This document shows, piece by piece, positions 48,701 through 61,479 of a DNA stretch of 64,000 nt. Position numbers and translations under genes: made by a program. Position 1 is the first letter of the stretch; each line of letters begins with the position of its first letter. Under the pieces are notes generated by a model. It was given only the letters and a program-made list of their open reading frames with translations. It had not been told where the DNA came from and did not search any database. The stretch is from Isoperla grammatica. Taxonomy: Eukaryota > Arthropoda > Insecta > Plecoptera > Perlodidae. The stretch covers positions 42,468 through 106,467 of the forward strand of contig CAMDTW010000327.1 in assembly GCA_945910005.1 (NCBI GenBank), written 5' to 3'.

Positions 48701-49455
48701 TCCTAAGCGTATATGCCTCCTATATGTGTCTCACCTGGCGGGGCGCAGGTCCTAAGCGTATATGCCTCCTATATGTGTCTCATACGGGCGGGGCGCAGGT
48801 CCTTAGCGTATATGCCTCCTATATGTGTCTCATACGGGCGGGGCGCAGGTCCTTAGCGTATATGCCTCCTATATGTGTCTCATACGGGCGGGGCGCAGGT
48901 CCTTAGCGTATATGCCTCCTATATGTGTCTCATACGGGCGGGGCGCAGGTCCTAAGCGTATATGCCTCCTATATGTGTCTCACCTGGTGGGGCGCAGGTC
49001 CTAAGCGTATATGCCTCCTATATGTGTCTCACCTGGCGGGGCGCAGGTCCTAAGCGTATATGCCTCCTATATGTGTCTCATACGGGCGGGGCGCAGGTCC
49101 TTAGCGTATATGCCTCCTATATGTGTCTCATACGGGCGGGGCGCAGGTCCTTAGCGTATATGCCTCCTATATGTGTCTCATACGGGCGGGGCGCAGGTCC
49201 TAAGCGTATATGCCGCCTATATGTGTCTCATACGGGCGGGGCGCAGGTCCTTAGCGTATATGCCTCCTATATGTGTCTCATACGGGCGGGGCGCAGGTCC
49301 TTAGCGTATATGCCTCCTATATGTGTCTCATACGGGCGGGGCGCAGGTCCTTAGCGTATATGCCTCCTATATGTGTCTCATACGGGCGGGGCGCAGGTCC
49401 TAAGCGTATATGCCTTCTATATGTGTCTCACCTGGTGGGGCGCAGGTCCTTAGCG

Positions 49456-49700
49456 TATATGCCGCCTATATGTGTCTCACCTGGCGGGGCGCAGGTCCTA
49501 AGCGTATATGCCGCCTATATGTGTCTCACCTGGCGGGGCGCAGGTCCTAAGCGTATATGCCGCCTATATGTGTCTCACCTGGCGGGGCGCAGGTCCTAAG
49601 CGTATATGCCGCCTATATGTGTCTCACCTGGCGGGGCGCAGGTCCTAAGCGTATATGCCGCCTATATGTGTCTCACCTGGCGGGGCGCAGGTCCTAAGCG
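49456..49700 (+). repeat. Five identical consecutive 49-bp monomers
   Basis: Units starting TATATGCCGCC at 49,456, 49,505, 49,554, 49,603 and 49,652 appear identical over all 49 bases. The next unit (49,701) begins the same way but changes to GGGGCCCAGCTCCTAGG. Such a uniform run amid mixed variants points to a very recent local amplification. Confidence 0.85.
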
Positions 49701-51330
49701 TATATGCCGCCTATATGTGTCTCACCTGGCGGGGCCCAGCTCCTAGGCGTATATGCTACCTATATGTGGCTCATACGGGCAGGGCGCAGGTCCTAAGGTA
49801 TATGCCTCCTATATGTGTCTCACCTGGCGGGGCCCAGGTCCTAAGCGAAAATGCTTCCTATATGTGTCTGATACGGGCAAGGCCAAGGTCCTAAGCGTAT
49901 ATGCCTCCTATAGGTGTCTCACCTGGCGGGGCGAAGGTCCTAAGCGTATGTGCCGCCTATATGTGGCTCATACGGGCGGGGCGCAGGTCCAAAGCGTATA
50001 TGCCTCCTATATGTGTCTCACCTGGCGGGGCGCAGGTCCTTAGCGTATATGCCTCCTATATGTGTCTCACCTGGCGGGGCGCAGGTCCTAAGCGTATATG
50101 CCTCCTATATGTGTCTCACCTGGCGGGGCGCAGGTCCTTAGCGTGTATGCCTCCTATATGTGTCTCACCTGGCGGGGCGCAGGTCCTTAGCGTGTATGCC
50201 TCCTATATGTGTCTCACCTGGCGGGGCGCAGGTCCTAAGCGTGTATGCCTCCTATATGTGTCTCACCTGGCGGGGCGCAGGTCCTAAGCGTATATGCCTC
50301 CTATATGTGTCTCATACGGGTGGGGCGCAGGTCCTAAGCGTATATGCCTCCTATATGTGTCTCACCTGGTGGGGCCCAGCTCCTAAGCGTATATGCCTCC
50401 TATATGTGTCTCACCTGGCGGGGCGCAGGTCCTTAGCGTATATGCCGCCTATATGTGGTTCACCTGGCGGGGCGCAGGTCCTAAGCGTATATGCCTCCTA
50501 TATGTGTCTCATACGGGCGGGGCGCAGGTCCTTAGCGTATATGCCTCCTATATGTGTCTCATACGGGCGGGGCGCAGGTCCTTAGCGTATATGCCTCCTA
50601 TATGTGTCTCATACGGGCGGGGCGCAGGTCCTAAGCGTATATGCCGCCTATATGTGTCTCATACGGGCGGGGCGCAGGTCCTAAGCGTATATGCCTCCTA
50701 TATGTGTCTCACCTGGTGGGGCGCAGGTCCTAAGCGTATATGCCTCCTATATGTGTCTCACCTGGCGGGGCGCAGGTCCTTAGCGTATATGCCGCCTATA
50801 TGTGTCTCACCTGGCGGGGCGCAGGTCCTAAGCGTATATGCCTCCTATATGTGTCTCACCTGGCGGGGCGCAGGTCCTTAGCGTATATGCCGCCTATATG
50901 TGTCTCACCTGGCGGGGCGCAGGTCCTAAGCGTATATGTCTCCTATATGTGTCTTATACGGGTGGGGCGCAGGTCCTAAGCGTATAGGCCTCCTATATGT
51001 GTCTCACCTGGCGGGGCGCAGGTCCTAAGCGTATATACTGCCTATATGTGTCTCGTACAGGCCAGGCCAAGGTCCTTAGCGTATAGGCCTTCTATATGTG
51101 TCTCATACGGGCCAGGCCCAGGTCTTAAGCGTATATGCCTCCTATATGTGTCTCACCTGGCGAGGTGCAGGTCTTAAGTGTATATGCCTCCTTTATTTGT
51201 CTCAAACGGGCGGGGAGCAGGTCCTAAGCGTATATGCCGCCTATTTGTCTCATACGGGCCGGGCGCAGGTCCTTAGCGTATATACCACCTATTTGTGTCT
51301 CACCTGCCGGAGCGCTGGTCCTAAGCGTAT
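49701..51330 (+). repeat. Segment repeated at 54,563 and, in part, at 58,200
   Basis: Markers include the short CCTAAGGTATATGCC junction (49,792), GCGAAAATGCTTCC (49,845), CCTATAGGTGTC (49,908), GTATATACTGCC (51,032) and GGTGCAGGTCTTAAGTG (51,164). The same series recurs at offsets 4,862, 4,861 and then 4,960, the last step being two monomers. Confidence 0.8.
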
Positions 51331-51925
51331 GTGCCTCTTATATGTGTCTCACCTGGTGGGGCGCAGGTCCTAAGCGTATATGCCTCCTATATGAGTCTTA
51401 CCTGGCGGGGCGCAGGTCCTAAGCGTATATGCCTCCTATATGTGTCTCATACGGGCGGGGCGCAGGTCCTTAGCGTATATGCCACCTATATGTGTCTCAC
51501 CTGGAGGGGCGCAGGTCCTTAGCGTGTATGCCTCCTATATGTGTCTCACCTGGCGGGGCGCAGGTCCTAAGCGTATATGCCTCCTATATGTGTCTCATAT
51601 GGGCGGGGCGCAGGTCCTTAGCGTATATGCCTCCTATATGTGTCTCACCTGGCGGGGCGCAGGTCCTAAGCGTATATGCCTCCTATATGTGTCTCACCTG
51701 GCGGGGCGCAGGTCCTAAGCGTATATGCCGCCTATATGTGTCTCATACGGGCGGGGCGCAGGTCCTTAGCGTATATGCCGCCTATATGTGTCTCATACGG
51801 GCGGGGCGCAGGTCCTTAGCGTATATGCCTCCTATATGTGTCTCACTTGGCGGGGCGCTGGTCCTAAGCGTGTATGCCTCCTATATGTGTCTCATGCGAG
51901 CGGGGCGCTGGTCCTAAGCGTATAT

Positions 51926-52841
51926 TGTAACGCCACCGTTTACCACTTCTTACCACGGGTCCGGCTAGGGGTTCAATTGTGGAGAACGGTCGTGGATCTC
52001 CTTCATTCTTGTAACCTTCTCAACCTTCACAAAACTTCTTTGGGCGCCCCTTTTTTCATTTTAAAGAAAAAAAAACACCAGACAGGAGGAACAAAGAATA
52101 CCTGTCTGGGTAATAGGTATGGACTAACAATTGAATCAGTTTTACAATTTATTACAGCATGATTTTGAGGATGCGGAATCGTCCGTGGAACTTGTATCCA
52201 AATTAGTAAAGAGTATTAATCAAAGAAAAAAAGAAAGGTGCCCACCGTACATATGGTATTACGGTTTAACCAAAATAACTTACTAACACATGTAGTTGAA
52301 TCTGGTATTGACCAAAACAGTTCGTATCTCTTATCTTGCGGCTTGTACAATACCCGTTGACCACTGTAAAGACTGTACGCTCCTCGATCCGCGTACCTTT
52401 TCCACTCGTACTAGGCCTAGATTCAGCTCACGCCGGTGTCATGGCACCTCCACAACCGCCTAAATTCGAAATGCAAAATACCAAACACTAAAATTCAACC
52501 AGCAACTATTACTTCTAAATAAAAACTTGGCGAACTGAAACTTACCACAAACGTGGAAATGAATAACCCGAACAAACTGCACAAATCAAACCAATCACTC
52601 TACCAAAAACCTCGTCCTCGTCCAAAACACGACTCTTCAATGATTTAATCCAACTCTTTTACCGTCGCTAGGAAACACAAATCAACAAATTCAAACAGTC
52701 ACCGCCTTCTCAATGACTATCGTTCGAACAAAACACACGAATACCAACTCAATTAATAAATAAGACCGAAAAAGACGGCACAACAGTAAACTGTAATATA
52801 ACTGTTACCGATAAGAAGTTCCACAATGACGGGACGTCACA
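51926..52841 (+). mobile_element. LTR-like insertion, copy 3
   Basis: This 916-bp copy has the same ends and ATAT flanks. It shares GGTCGTGG, AAATTAGTAAAG and CTAGGAAACACAAATC with copies 4 and 5. It has private changes CGCCCCTTTTTTC (near 52,046) and CGTTCGAAC (near 52,721). The monomer to its left is the same GCGAGCGGGGCGCTGG type as in the other copies. Confidence 0.75.
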
Positions 52842-54562
52842 ATATGCCTCCTATATGTGTCTCACCTGGTGGGGCGCAGGTCCTTAGCGTATATGCCGCC
52901 TATATGTGTCTCACCTGGCGGGGCGCAGGTCCCAAGCGTATATGCCGCCTATATGTGTCTCACCTGGCGGGTCGCAGGTCCTTAGCGTATATGCCTCCTA
53001 TATGTGTCTCACCTGGCGGGGCGCAGGTCCTTAGCGTATATGCCTCCTATATGTGTCTCACCTGGCGGGGCGCAGGTCCTTAGCGTGTATGCCGCCTATA
53101 TGTGTCTCACCTGGCGGGGCGCAGGTCCTAAGCGTATATGCCTCCTATATGAGTCTCACCTGGCGGGGCGCAGGTCCTTAGCGTGTATGTCTCCTATATG
53201 TGTCTCATACGGGCGGGGCGCAGGTCCTAAGCGTATATGCCTCCTATATGTGTCTCACCTGGCGGGGCGCAGGTCCTAAGCGTATATGCCTCCTATATGT
53301 GTCTCACCTGGCGGGGCGCAGGTCCTAAGCGTATATGCCTCCTATATGTGTCTCACCTGGCGGGGCGCCGGTCCTAAGCGTATATGCCTCCTATATGTGT
53401 CTCACCTGGCGGGGCGCAGGTCCTAAGCGTATATGCCTCCTATATGTGTCTCAACTGGCGGGGCGCAGGTCCTTAGCGTGTATGCCTCTTATATGTGTCT
53501 CACCTGGCGGGGCGCAGGTCCTTAGCGTGTATGCCTCCTTTATGTGTCTCACCTGGCGGGGCGCATGTCCTAAGCGTATATGCCTCCTATATGTGTCTCA
53601 TACGGGCCGGGCGCAGGTCCTAAGCGTATATGCCTCCTATATGTGTCTCACCTGGCGGGGCGCAGGTCCTTAGCGTACATGCCTCCTATATGTGTCTCAC
53701 CTGGCGGGGCGCAGGTCCTAAGCGTTTATGCCTCCTAAATGTGTCTCATACGGGCCGGGCGCAGGTCCTAAGCGTATATGCCTCCTATATGTGTCTCACC
53801 TAGCGGGGCGCAGGTCCTTAGCGTGTATGCCTCCTATATGTGTCTCACCTGGCGGGGCCCAGCTCCTAAGCGTATATGCTGCCTATACGTGTCTCATACG
53901 GGCGGGGCGCAGGTCCTAAGCGTATATGCCTTTTATATGTGTCTCACCTGGCGGAGCGCAGGTCCTAAGCGTATATGCCTCCTATATGTGTCTCATACGG
54001 GTTGGGCGCAGGTCCTAAGCGTATATGCCCCCTATATGTGTCTCACCTGGCGGGGCGCAGGTCCTAAGCGTATATGCCTCCTATATGTGTCTCATACGGG
54101 CCGGGCGCAGGTCCTAAGCGTATATGCCTCCTATATGTGTCTCACCTGGCGGGGCGCAGGTCCTAAGCGTTTATGCCTCCTATATGTGTCTTATACGGGC
54201 CGGGCGCAGGTCCTAAGCGTATATGCCTCCTATATGTGTCTCACCTGGCGGGGCGCAGGTCCTAAGCGTATATGCCTCCTATATGTGTCTCACCTGGCGG
54301 GGCGCAGGTCCTAAGCGTATATGCCTCCTATATGTGTCTCACCTGGCGGGGCGCAGGTCCTTAGCGTACATGCCTCCTATATGTGTCTCACCTAGCGGGG
54401 CGCAGGTCCTTAGCGTACATGCCTCCTATATGTGTCTCACCTGGCGGGGCGCAGGTCCTTAGCGTACATGCCTCCTATTGTGTCTCACCTGGCGGGGCGC
54501 AGGTCCTAAGCGTATATGCCGCCTATATGTGTCTCATACGGGCGAAGCGCAGGTCCTAAGCG

Positions 54563-56291
54563 TATATGCCGCCTATATGTGTCTCACCTGGCGGGTCCCA
54601 GCTCCTAGGCGTATATGCTACCTATATGTGGCTCATACGGGCGGGGCGCAGGTCCTAAGGTATATGCCTCCTATATGTGTCTCACCTGGCGGGGCCCAGG
54701 TCCTAAGCGAAAATGCTTCCTATATGTGTCTGATACGGGCAAGGCCAAGGTCCTAAGCGTATATGCCTCCTATAGGTGTCTCACCTGGCGGGGCGACGGT
54801 CCTAAGCGTATGTGCCGCCTATATGTGGCTCATACGGGCGGGGCGCAGGTCCAAAGCGTATATGCCTCCTATATGTGTCTCACCTGGCGGGGCGCAGGTC
54901 CTTAGCGTATATGCCTCCTATATGTGTCTCACCTGGCGGGGCGCAGGTCCTAAGCGTATATGCCTCCTATATGTGTCTCACCTGGCGGGGCGCAGGTCCT
55001 TAGCGTGTATGCCTCCTATATGTGTCTCACCTGGCGGGGCGCAGGTCCTTAGCGTGTATGCCTCCTATATGTGTCTCACCTGGCGGGGCGCAGGTCCTAA
55101 GCGTGTATGCCTCCTATATGTGTCTCACCTGGCGGGGCGCAGGTCCTAAGCGTATATGCCTCCTATATGTGTCTCATACGGGTAAGCGCAGGTCCTAAGC
55201 GTATATGCCTCCTATATGTGTCTCACCTGGTGGGGCCCAGCTCCTAAGCGTATATGCCTCCTATATGTGTCTCACCTGGCGGGGCGCAGGTCCTTAGCGT
55301 ATATGCCGCCTATATGTGTCTCACCTGGCGGGGCGCAGGTCCTAAGCGTATATGCCTCCTATATGTGTCTCATACGGGCGGGGCGCAGGTCCTTAGCGTA
55401 TATGCCTCCTATATGTGTCTCATACGGGCGGGGCGCAGGTCCTTAGAGTATATGCCTCCTATATGTGTCTCATACGGGCGGGGCGCAGGTCCTTAGCGTA
55501 TATGCCGCCTATATGTGTCTCATACGGGCGGGGCGCAGGTCCTAAGCGTATATGCCTCCTATATGTGTCTCACCTGGTGGGGCGCAGGTCCTAAGCGTAT
55601 ATGCCTCCTATATGTGTCTCACCTGGCGGGGCGCAGGTCCTTAGCGTATATGCCGCCTATATGTGTCTCACCTGGCGGGGCGCAGGTCCTAAGCGTATAT
55701 GCCTCCTATATGTGTCTCACCTGGCGGGGCGCAGGTCCTTAGCGTATATGCCGCCTATATGTGTCTCACCTGGCGGGGCGCAGGTCCTAAGCGTATATGC
55801 CGCCTATATGTGTCTCATACGGGCGGGGCGCAGGTCCTAAGCGTATATGCCGCCTATATGTGTCTCACCTGGCGGGGCGCAGGTTCTAAGCGTATATGTC
55901 TCCTATATGTGTCTTATACGGGTGGGGCGCAGGTCCTAAGCGTATAGGCCTCCTATATGTGTCTCACCTGGCGGGGCGCAGGTCCTAAGCGTATATACTG
56001 CCTATATGTGTCTCATACAGGCCAGGCCAAGGTCCTTAGCGTATAGGCCTTCTATATGTGTCTCATACGGGCCAGGCCCAGGTCTTAAGCGTATATGCCT
56101 CCTATATGTGTTTCACCTGGCGAGGTGCAGGTCTTAAGTGTATATGCCTCCTTTATTTGTCTCAAACGGGCGGGGAGCAGGTCCTAAGCGTATATGCCGC
56201 CTATTTGTCTCATACGGGCCGGGCGCAGGTCCTTAGCGTATATACCACCTATTTGTGTCTCACCTGCCGGAGCGCTGGTCCTAAGCGTATG
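54563..56291 (+). repeat. Second copy of the 49,701-51,330 segment
   Basis: It matches 49,701-51,330 with whole-monomer steps, plus a small deletion giving CATACGGGTAAGCGCAGG near 55,175. Its right part (55,457-56,287) recurs once more at offset 2,743, at 58,200-59,030. Confidence 0.8.
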
Positions 56292-56304
56292 TGCCTCTTA
56301 TATG

Positions 56305-58139
56305 TGTCTCACCTGGCGGGGCGCAGGTCCTAAGCGTATATGCCGCCTATATGTGTCTCATACGGGCGGGGCGCAGGTCCTTAGCGTATATGCCGCCTAT
56401 ATGTGTCTCATACGGGCGGGGCGCAGGTCCTTAGCGTATATGCCTCCTATATGTGTCTCACCTGGCGGGGCGCTGGTCCTAAGCGTGTATGCCTCCTATA
56501 TGTGTCTCATGCGAGCGGGGCGCTGGTCCTAAGCGTATATTGTAACGCCACCGTTTACCACTTCTTACCACGGGTCCGGCTAGGGGTTCAATTGTGGAGA
56601 ACGGTCGTGGATCTCCTTCATTCTTGTAACCTTCTCAACCTTCACAAAACTTCTTTGGGCGCCACTTTGTTCATTTTAAAGAAAAAAAAACACCAGACAG
56701 GAGGAACAAAGAATACCTGTCTGGGTAATAGGTATGGACTAACAATTGAATCAGTTTTACAATTTATTACAGCATGATTTTGAGGATGCGGAATCGTCCG
56801 TGGAACTTGTATCCAAATTAGTAAAGAGTATTAATCAAAGAAAAAAAGAAAGGTGCCCACCGTACATATGGTATTACGGTTTAACCAAAATAACTTACTA
56901 ACACATGTAGTTGAATCTGGTATTGACCAAAACAGTTCGTATCTCTTATCTTGCGGCTTGTACAATACCCGTTGACCACTGTAAAGACTGTACGCTCCTC
57001 GATCCGCGTACCTTTTCCACTCGTACTAGGCCTAGATTCAGCTCACGCCGGTGTCATGGCACCTCCACAACCGCCTAAATTCGAAATGCAAAATACCAAA
57101 CACTAAAATTCAACCAGCAACTATTACTTCTAAATAAAAACTTGGCGAACTGAAACTTACCACAAACGTGGAAATGAATAACCCGAACAAACTGCACAAA
57201 TCAAACCAATCACTCTACCAAAAACCTCGTCCTCGTCCAAAACACGACTTTTCAATGATTTAATCCAACTCTTTTACCGTCGCTAGGAAACACAAATCAA
57301 CAAATTCAAACAGTCACCGCCTTCTCAATGACTATCGTTCTAACAAAACACACGAATACCAACTCAATTAATAAATAAGACCGAAAAAGACGGCACAACA
57401 GTAAACTGTAATATAACTGTTACCGATAAGAAGTTCCACAATGACGGGACGTCACAATATGCCTCCTATATGTGTCTCACCTGGCGGGGCGCAGGTCCTT
57501 AGCGTATATGCCTCCTATATGTGTCTCACCTGGCGGGGCGCAGGTCCTAAGCGTATATGCCTCCTATATGTGTCTCACCTGGCGGGGCGCAGGTCCTAAG
57601 CGTATATGCCTCCTATATGTGTCTCACCTGGCGGGGCGCAGGTCCTAAGCGTATATGCCTCCTATATGTGTCTCAACTGGCGGGGCGCAGGTCCTTAGCG
57701 TGTATGCCTCCTATATGTGTCTCACCTGGCGGGGCGCAGGTCCTTAGCGTGTATGCCTCCTTTATGTGTCTCACCTGGCGGGGCGCATGTCCTAAGCGTA
57801 TATGCCTCCTATATGTGTCTCACCTGGCGGGGCGCAGGTCCTTAGCGTACATGCCTCCTATATGTGTCTCACCTGGCGGGGCGCAGGTCCTAAGCGTTTA
57901 TGCCTCCTATATGTGTCTCATACGGGCCGGGCGCAGGTCCTAAGCGTATATGCCTCCTATATGTGTCTCACCTGGCGGGGCGCAGGTCCTTAGCGTGTAT
58001 GCCTCCTATATGTGTCTCACCTGGCGGGGCCCAGCTCCTAAGCGTATATGCTGCCTATACGTGTCTCATACGGGCGGGGCGCAGGTCCTAAGCGTATATG
58101 CCTTTTATATGTGTCTCACCTGGCGGAGCGCAGGTCCTA
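56305..58139 (+). repeat. 3,088-bp segmental repeat, copy 1 (contains insertion 4)
   Basis: This stretch includes insertion copy 4 and about 680 bp of following monomers with CGGGGCGCATGTCC (57,779) as a marker. It matches 59,393-61,227 at offset 3,088. It ends where GCGTGTATGCC (58,141) faces GCGTATATGCC (61,229). Confidence 0.85.
56541..57456 (+). mobile_element. LTR-like insertion, copy 4
   Basis: This 916-bp copy has the same ends, flanks and diagnostic bases as copies 3 and 5. One private change was noticed, ACACGACTTTTC near 57,242 where the others have ACACGACTCTTC. The right flank begins with CACCTGGCGGGG, as in copy 5, while copies 1-3 have CACCTGGTGGGG. Confidence 0.75.
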
Positions 58140-59392
58140 AGCGTGTATGCCTCCTATATGTGTCTCACCTGGCGGGGCGCAGGTCCTAAGCGTATATGCC
58201 TCCTATATGTGTCTCATACGGGTGGGGCGCAGGTCCTAAGCGTATATGCCTCCTATATGTGTCTCACCTGGTGGGGCCCAGCTCCTAAGCGTATATGCCT
58301 CCTATATGTGTCTCACCTGGCGGGGCGCAGGTCCTTAGCGTATATGCCGCCTATATGTGTCTCACCTGGCGGGGCGCAGGTCCTTAGCGTATATGCCGCC
58401 TATATGTGTCTCACCTGGCGGGGCGCAGGTCCTAAGCGTATATGCCTCCTATATGTGTCTCACCTGGCGGGGCGCAGGTCCTTAGCGTATATGCCGCCTA
58501 TATGTGTCTCACCTGGCGGGGCGCAGGTCCTAAGCGTATATGCCGCCTATATGTGTCTCATACGGGCGGGGCGCAGGTCCTAAGCGTATATGCCGCCTAT
58601 ATGTGTCTCACCTGGCGGGGCGCAGGTTCTAAGCGTATATGTCTCCTATATGTGTCTTATACGGGTGGGGCGCAGGTCCTAAGCGTATAGGCCTCCTATA
58701 TGTGTCTCACCTGGCGGGGCGCAGGTCCTAAGCGTATATACTGCCTATATGTGTCTCATACAGGCCAGGCCAAGGTCCTTAGCGTATAGGCCTTCTATAT
58801 GTGTCTCATACGGGCCAGGCCCAGGTCTTAAGCGTATATGCCTCCTATATGTGTTTCAGCTGGCGAGGTGCAGGTCTTAAGTGTATATGCCTCCTTTATT
58901 TGTCTCAAACGGGCGGGGAGCAGGTCCTAAGCGTATATGCCGCCTATTTGTCTCATACGGGCCGGGCGCAGGTCCTTAGCGTATATACCACCTATTTGTG
59001 TCTCACCTGCCGGAGCGCTGGTCCTAAGCGTATGTGCCTCTTATATGTGTCTTACCTGGTGGGGCGCAGGTCCTAAGCGTATATGCCTCCTATATGAGTC
59101 TTACCTGGCGGGGCGCAGGTCCTAAGCGTATATGCCTCCTATATGTGTCTCATACGGGCGGGGCGCAGGTCCTTAGCGTATATGCCACCTATATGTGTCT
59201 CACCTGGAGGGGCGCAGGTCCTTAGCGTGTATGCCTCCTATATGTGTCTCACCTGGCGGGGCGCAGGTCCTAAGCGTATATGCCTCCTATATGTGTCTCA
59301 TATGGGCGGGGCGCAGGTCCTTAGCGTATATGCCTCCTATATGTGTCTCACCTGGCGGGGCGCAGGTCCTAAGCGTATATGCCTCCTATATG

Positions 59393-61227
59393 TGTCTCAC
59401 CTGGCGGGGCGCAGGTCCTAAGCGTATATGCCGCCTATATGTGTCTCATACGGGCGGGGCGCAGGTCCTTAGCGTATATGCCGCCTATATGTGTCTCATA
59501 CGGGCGGGGCGCAGGTCCTTAGCGTATATGCCTCCTATATGTGTCTCACCTGGCGGGGCGCTGGTCCTAAGCGTGTATGCCTCCTATATGTGTCTCATGC
59601 GAGCGGGGCGCTGGTCCTAAGCGTATATTGTAACGCCACCGTTTACCACTTCTTACCACGGGTCCGGCTAGGGGTTCAATTGTGGAGAACGGTCGTGGAT
59701 CTCCTTCATTCTTGTAACCTTCTCAACCTTCACAAAACTTCTTTGGGCGCCACTTTGTTCATTTTAAAGAAAAAAAAACACCAGACAGGAGGAACAAAGA
59801 ATACCTGTCTGGGTAATAGGTATGGACTAACAATTGAATCAGTTTTACAATTTATTACAGCATGATTTTGAGGATGCGGAATCGTCCGTGGAACTTGTAT
59901 CCAAATTAGTAAAGAGTATTAATCAAAGAAAAAAAGAAAGGTGCCCACCGTACATATGGTATTACGGTTTAACCAAAATAACTTACTAACACATGTAGTT
60001 GAATCTGGTATTGACCAAAACAGTTCGTATCTCTTATCTTGCGGCTTGTACAATACCCGTTGACCACTGTAAAGACTGTACGCTCCTCGATCCGCGTACC
60101 TTTTCCACTCGTACTAGGCCTAGATTCAGCTCACGCCGGTGTCATGGCACCTCCACAACCGCCTAAATTCGAAATGCAAAATACCAAACACTAAAATTCA
60201 ACCAGCAACTATTACTTCTAAATAAAAACTTGGCGAACTGAAACTTACCACAAACGTGGAAATGAATAACCCGAACAAACTGCACAAATCAAACCAATCA
60301 CTCTACCAAAAACCTCGTCCTCGTCCAAAACACGACTCTTCAATGATTTAATCCAACTCTTTTACCGTCGCTAGGAAACACAAATCAACAAATTCAAACA
60401 GTCACCGCCTTCTCAATGACTATCGTTCTAACAAAACACACGAATACCAACTCAATTAATAAATAAGACCGAAAAAGACGGCACAACAGTAAACTGTAAT
60501 ATAACTGTTACCGATAAGAAGTTCCACAATGACGGGACGTCACAATATGCCTCCTATATGTGTCTCACCTGGCGGGGCGCAGGTCCTTAGCGTATATGCC
60601 TCCTATATGTGTCTCACCTGGCGGGGCGCAGGTCCTAAGCGTATATGCCTCCTATATGTGTCTCACCTGGCGGGGCGCAGGTCCTAAGCGTATATGCCTC
60701 CTATATGTGTCTCACCTGGCGGGGCGCAGGTCCTAAGCGTATATGCCTCCTATATGTGTCTCAACTGGCGGGGCGCAGGTCCTTAGCGTGTATGCCTCCT
60801 ATATGTGTCTCACCTGGCGGGGCGCAGGTCCTTAGCGTGTATGCCTCCTTTATGTGTCTCACCTGGCGGGGCGCATGTCCTAAGCGTATATGCCTCCTAT
60901 ATGTGTCTCACCTGGCGGGGCGCAGGTCCTTAGCGTACATGCCTCCTATATGTGTCTCACCTGGCGGGGCGCAGGTCCTAAGCGTTTATGCCTCCTATAT
61001 GTGTCTCATACGGGCCGGGCGCAGGTCCTAAGCGTATATGCCTCCTATATGTGTCTCACCTGGCGGGGCGCAGGTCCTTAGCGTGTATGCCTCCTATATG
61101 TGTCTCACCTGGCGGGGCCCAGCTCCTAAGCGTATATGCTGCCTATACGTGTCTCATACGGGCGGGGCGCAGGTCCTAAGCGTATATGCCTTTTATATGT
61201 GTCTCACCTGGCGGAGCGCAGGTCCTA
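59393..61227 (+). repeat. 3,088-bp segmental repeat, copy 2 (contains insertion 5)
   Basis: This is the partner of 56,305-58,139. Upstream, the two loci differ by about seven monomers (345 bp) near 59,035-59,380 that are absent before insertion 4 but present before insertion 3 (51,331-51,680). Downstream from 61,038 the order instead matches 53,778-54,470 at offset 7,260. Confidence 0.85.
59629..60544 (+). mobile_element. LTR-like insertion, copy 5
   Basis: This 916-bp copy lies 3,088 bp after copy 4, and both flanks match those of copy 4. It carries the diagnostic bases of the copy 3-5 group without the private changes seen in copies 3 and 4. It is therefore the closest present-day representative of that group's ancestor. 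Confidence 0.75.
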
Positions 61228-61479
61228 AGCGTATATGCCTCCTATATGTGTCTCATACGGGTTGGGCGCAGGTCCTAAGCGTATATGCCCCCTATATGTG
61301 TCTCACCTGGCGGGGCGCAGGTCCTAAGCGTATATGCCTCCTATATGTGTCTCATACGGGCCGGGCGCAGGTCCTAAGCGTATATGCCTCCTATATGTGT
61401 CTCACCTGGCGGGGCGCAGGTCCTAAGCGTTTATGCCTCCTATATGTGTCTTATACGGGCCGGGCGCAGGTCCTAAGCG

